DNA of 64,000 bases from Kozakia baliensis (GTDB lineage: Bacteria; Pseudomonadota; Alphaproteobacteria; Acetobacterales; Acetobacteraceae): NCBI RefSeq assembly GCF_001787335.1, contig NZ_CP014674.1:2336501-2400500 (forward strand), given 5' to 3'. The number at the start of each line of letters is the position of its first letter. The first letter of the stretch is position 1. The position numbers were made by a program, and so were the translations under genes. Positions 61,725 through 64,000 of the stretch are shown one piece after another. The notes under the pieces are model-generated. The model was not told the DNA's origin. It saw nothing but the letters and a program-made list of their open reading frames with translations, and searched no databases.

Positions 61725-63548
<1,824 letters not shown>

Positions 63549-63710
63549 GAAGCGGTCCTGATCGGGCTTGCAGGGTCATGCCCTGCCGGATCGCATGAAA
63601 CGAAGCAGGGCCGGGTCTGACGGGTTGGCGGTGTTCTGCACAATTTCGCCCGCCGTTGCAATCAAAGGATGCCGCGCGAAGTGAATTTCACGCGGTTTGA
63701 CACGCAAATT

Positions 63711-64000
63711 TCAAGCGCGCAATGCGAACTCCGCCGCCGGGCGTGCGCCCATGCGCGTGATAATCGCACCAGCGGCCTGATTGCCCAGCGCCGCGCAATC
63801 GGCCAGATCGCGTCCTTTGGCGAGCGCCGCCAGGAAGCCTGCCGCGAAAGCGTCTCCCGCGCCCGTCGTATCCACCACCTTCACCGGCTGTGTCGGCACG
63901 TCATACCGCTGACCGCCGGAAATCACGACCGCACCTTTTTCGCTACGCGTCAAAACGACGAGCGAGGTTTCGTGCGCGGCCTGAGCAGCGGCGGCATCGA
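63711..64000 (-). CDS. PfkB-family sugar/adenosine kinase, C-terminal part
   Basis: The last 96 residues of a ribokinase-fold kinase. The signature VKVVDTTGAGDAFAAGFLAA holds the catalytic Asp of the DTTGAGD motif and the anion hole, followed by LADCAALGNQAAGAIITRMG. The stop is at 63711. The rest lies beyond the window, so the substrate (adenosine, ribose or fructose-type) cannot be decided. Upstream of typA there is a 162-bp gap in which a GCAGGG-N5-CCCTGC hairpin lies near 63580-63596. Confidence 0.93.
   Translation of the reverse strand, partial: DAAAAQAAHETSLVVLTRSEKGAVVISGGQRYDVPTQPVKVVDTTGAGDAFAAGFLAALAKGRDLADCAALGNQAAGAIITRMGARPAAEFALRA

Overview
The window reads as a chromosomal segment of an acetic acid bacterium (Alphaproteobacteria, Acetobacteraceae). 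The evidence is a pyruvate decarboxylase whose N-terminus closely resembles the Acetobacter/Gluconobacter enzymes, a split set of hopanoid side-chain genes (hpnH | hpnM-hpnI-hpnJ-hpnK), a Hint-domain protein of a kind common in this family, and alphaproteobacterial-style tsaE-addB-addA. Genes are GC-rich by eye, densely packed, and often joined by NTGA start/stop overlaps. I cannot name the genus. I saw no insertion sequence, phage, CRISPR array, rRNA or tRNA.

Layout. 1-8.4 kb: 5' part of pdc divergent from a LysR regulator, a MscS-type channel, a LysR remnant, a short-chain dehydrogenase lacking its catalytic Lys, and a minus-strand unit O-antigen-ligase-like / CobW GTPase / WD40. 8.5-11.4 kb: aldo-keto reductase, a small exported protein, and a Nramp-related transporter coupled to bioA. 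11.4-18.7 kb: biotin genes bioA and bioF-bioH-like-bioCD (a BioC-BioD fusion) flanking a Hint-domain gene, then an SDR. 18.8-25 kb: small exported coiled-coil protein, glycosyltransferase, NUDIX, mtnA, DUF2272 lipoprotein, rhodanese, cysteine synthase. 25-33 kb: OmpR/histidine-kinase pair (kinase apparently starting at CTG) convergent with a HbpS/GlcG-like protein, two small membrane proteins, an SDR-like protein without its catalytic residues, and TPR-ispE-hypothetical. 33-37.3 kb: uracil-DNA-glycosylase-like protein, lytic transglycosylase, CorC/HlyC protein. 37.4-43.5 kb: hopanoid genes. 43.5-52.3 kb: thioredoxin, a VOC/Gly-rich lipoprotein pair, and tsaE-addB-addA. 52.3-57.5 kb: AT-rich gap, ltaE plus a UPF0126 (proposed glycine transporter) protein behind a strongly structured leader region, a decayed TonB receptor, GNAT, PhzF, glycosyltransferase. 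57.5-64 kb: ferredoxin-NADP reductase, alr-dadA, a Lys/His-rich exported protein, typA, and the 3' end of a PfkB kinase.

How the genes fit together: bioF, the esterase-like gene and bioCD supply pimelate-chain and late biotin steps, with bioA divergent and bioB absent here. HpnH adds the adenosyl side chain to diploptene; HpnI, HpnK and HpnJ build the glucosamine/cyclitol-ether head group. alr and dadA form a D/L-alanine unit. ltaE makes glycine and acetaldehyde and is translationally coupled to the proposed glycine transporter. TsaE (tRNA modification) is coupled to the AddAB recombination nuclease. The most unusual signals are the structured region upstream of ltaE (about 54263-54419), the 25-bp palindrome at 61602-61626, the CTG-start kinase with strong Shine-Dalgarno, the BioC-BioD fusion with an internal ribosome site, and the two degenerate SDR proteins.
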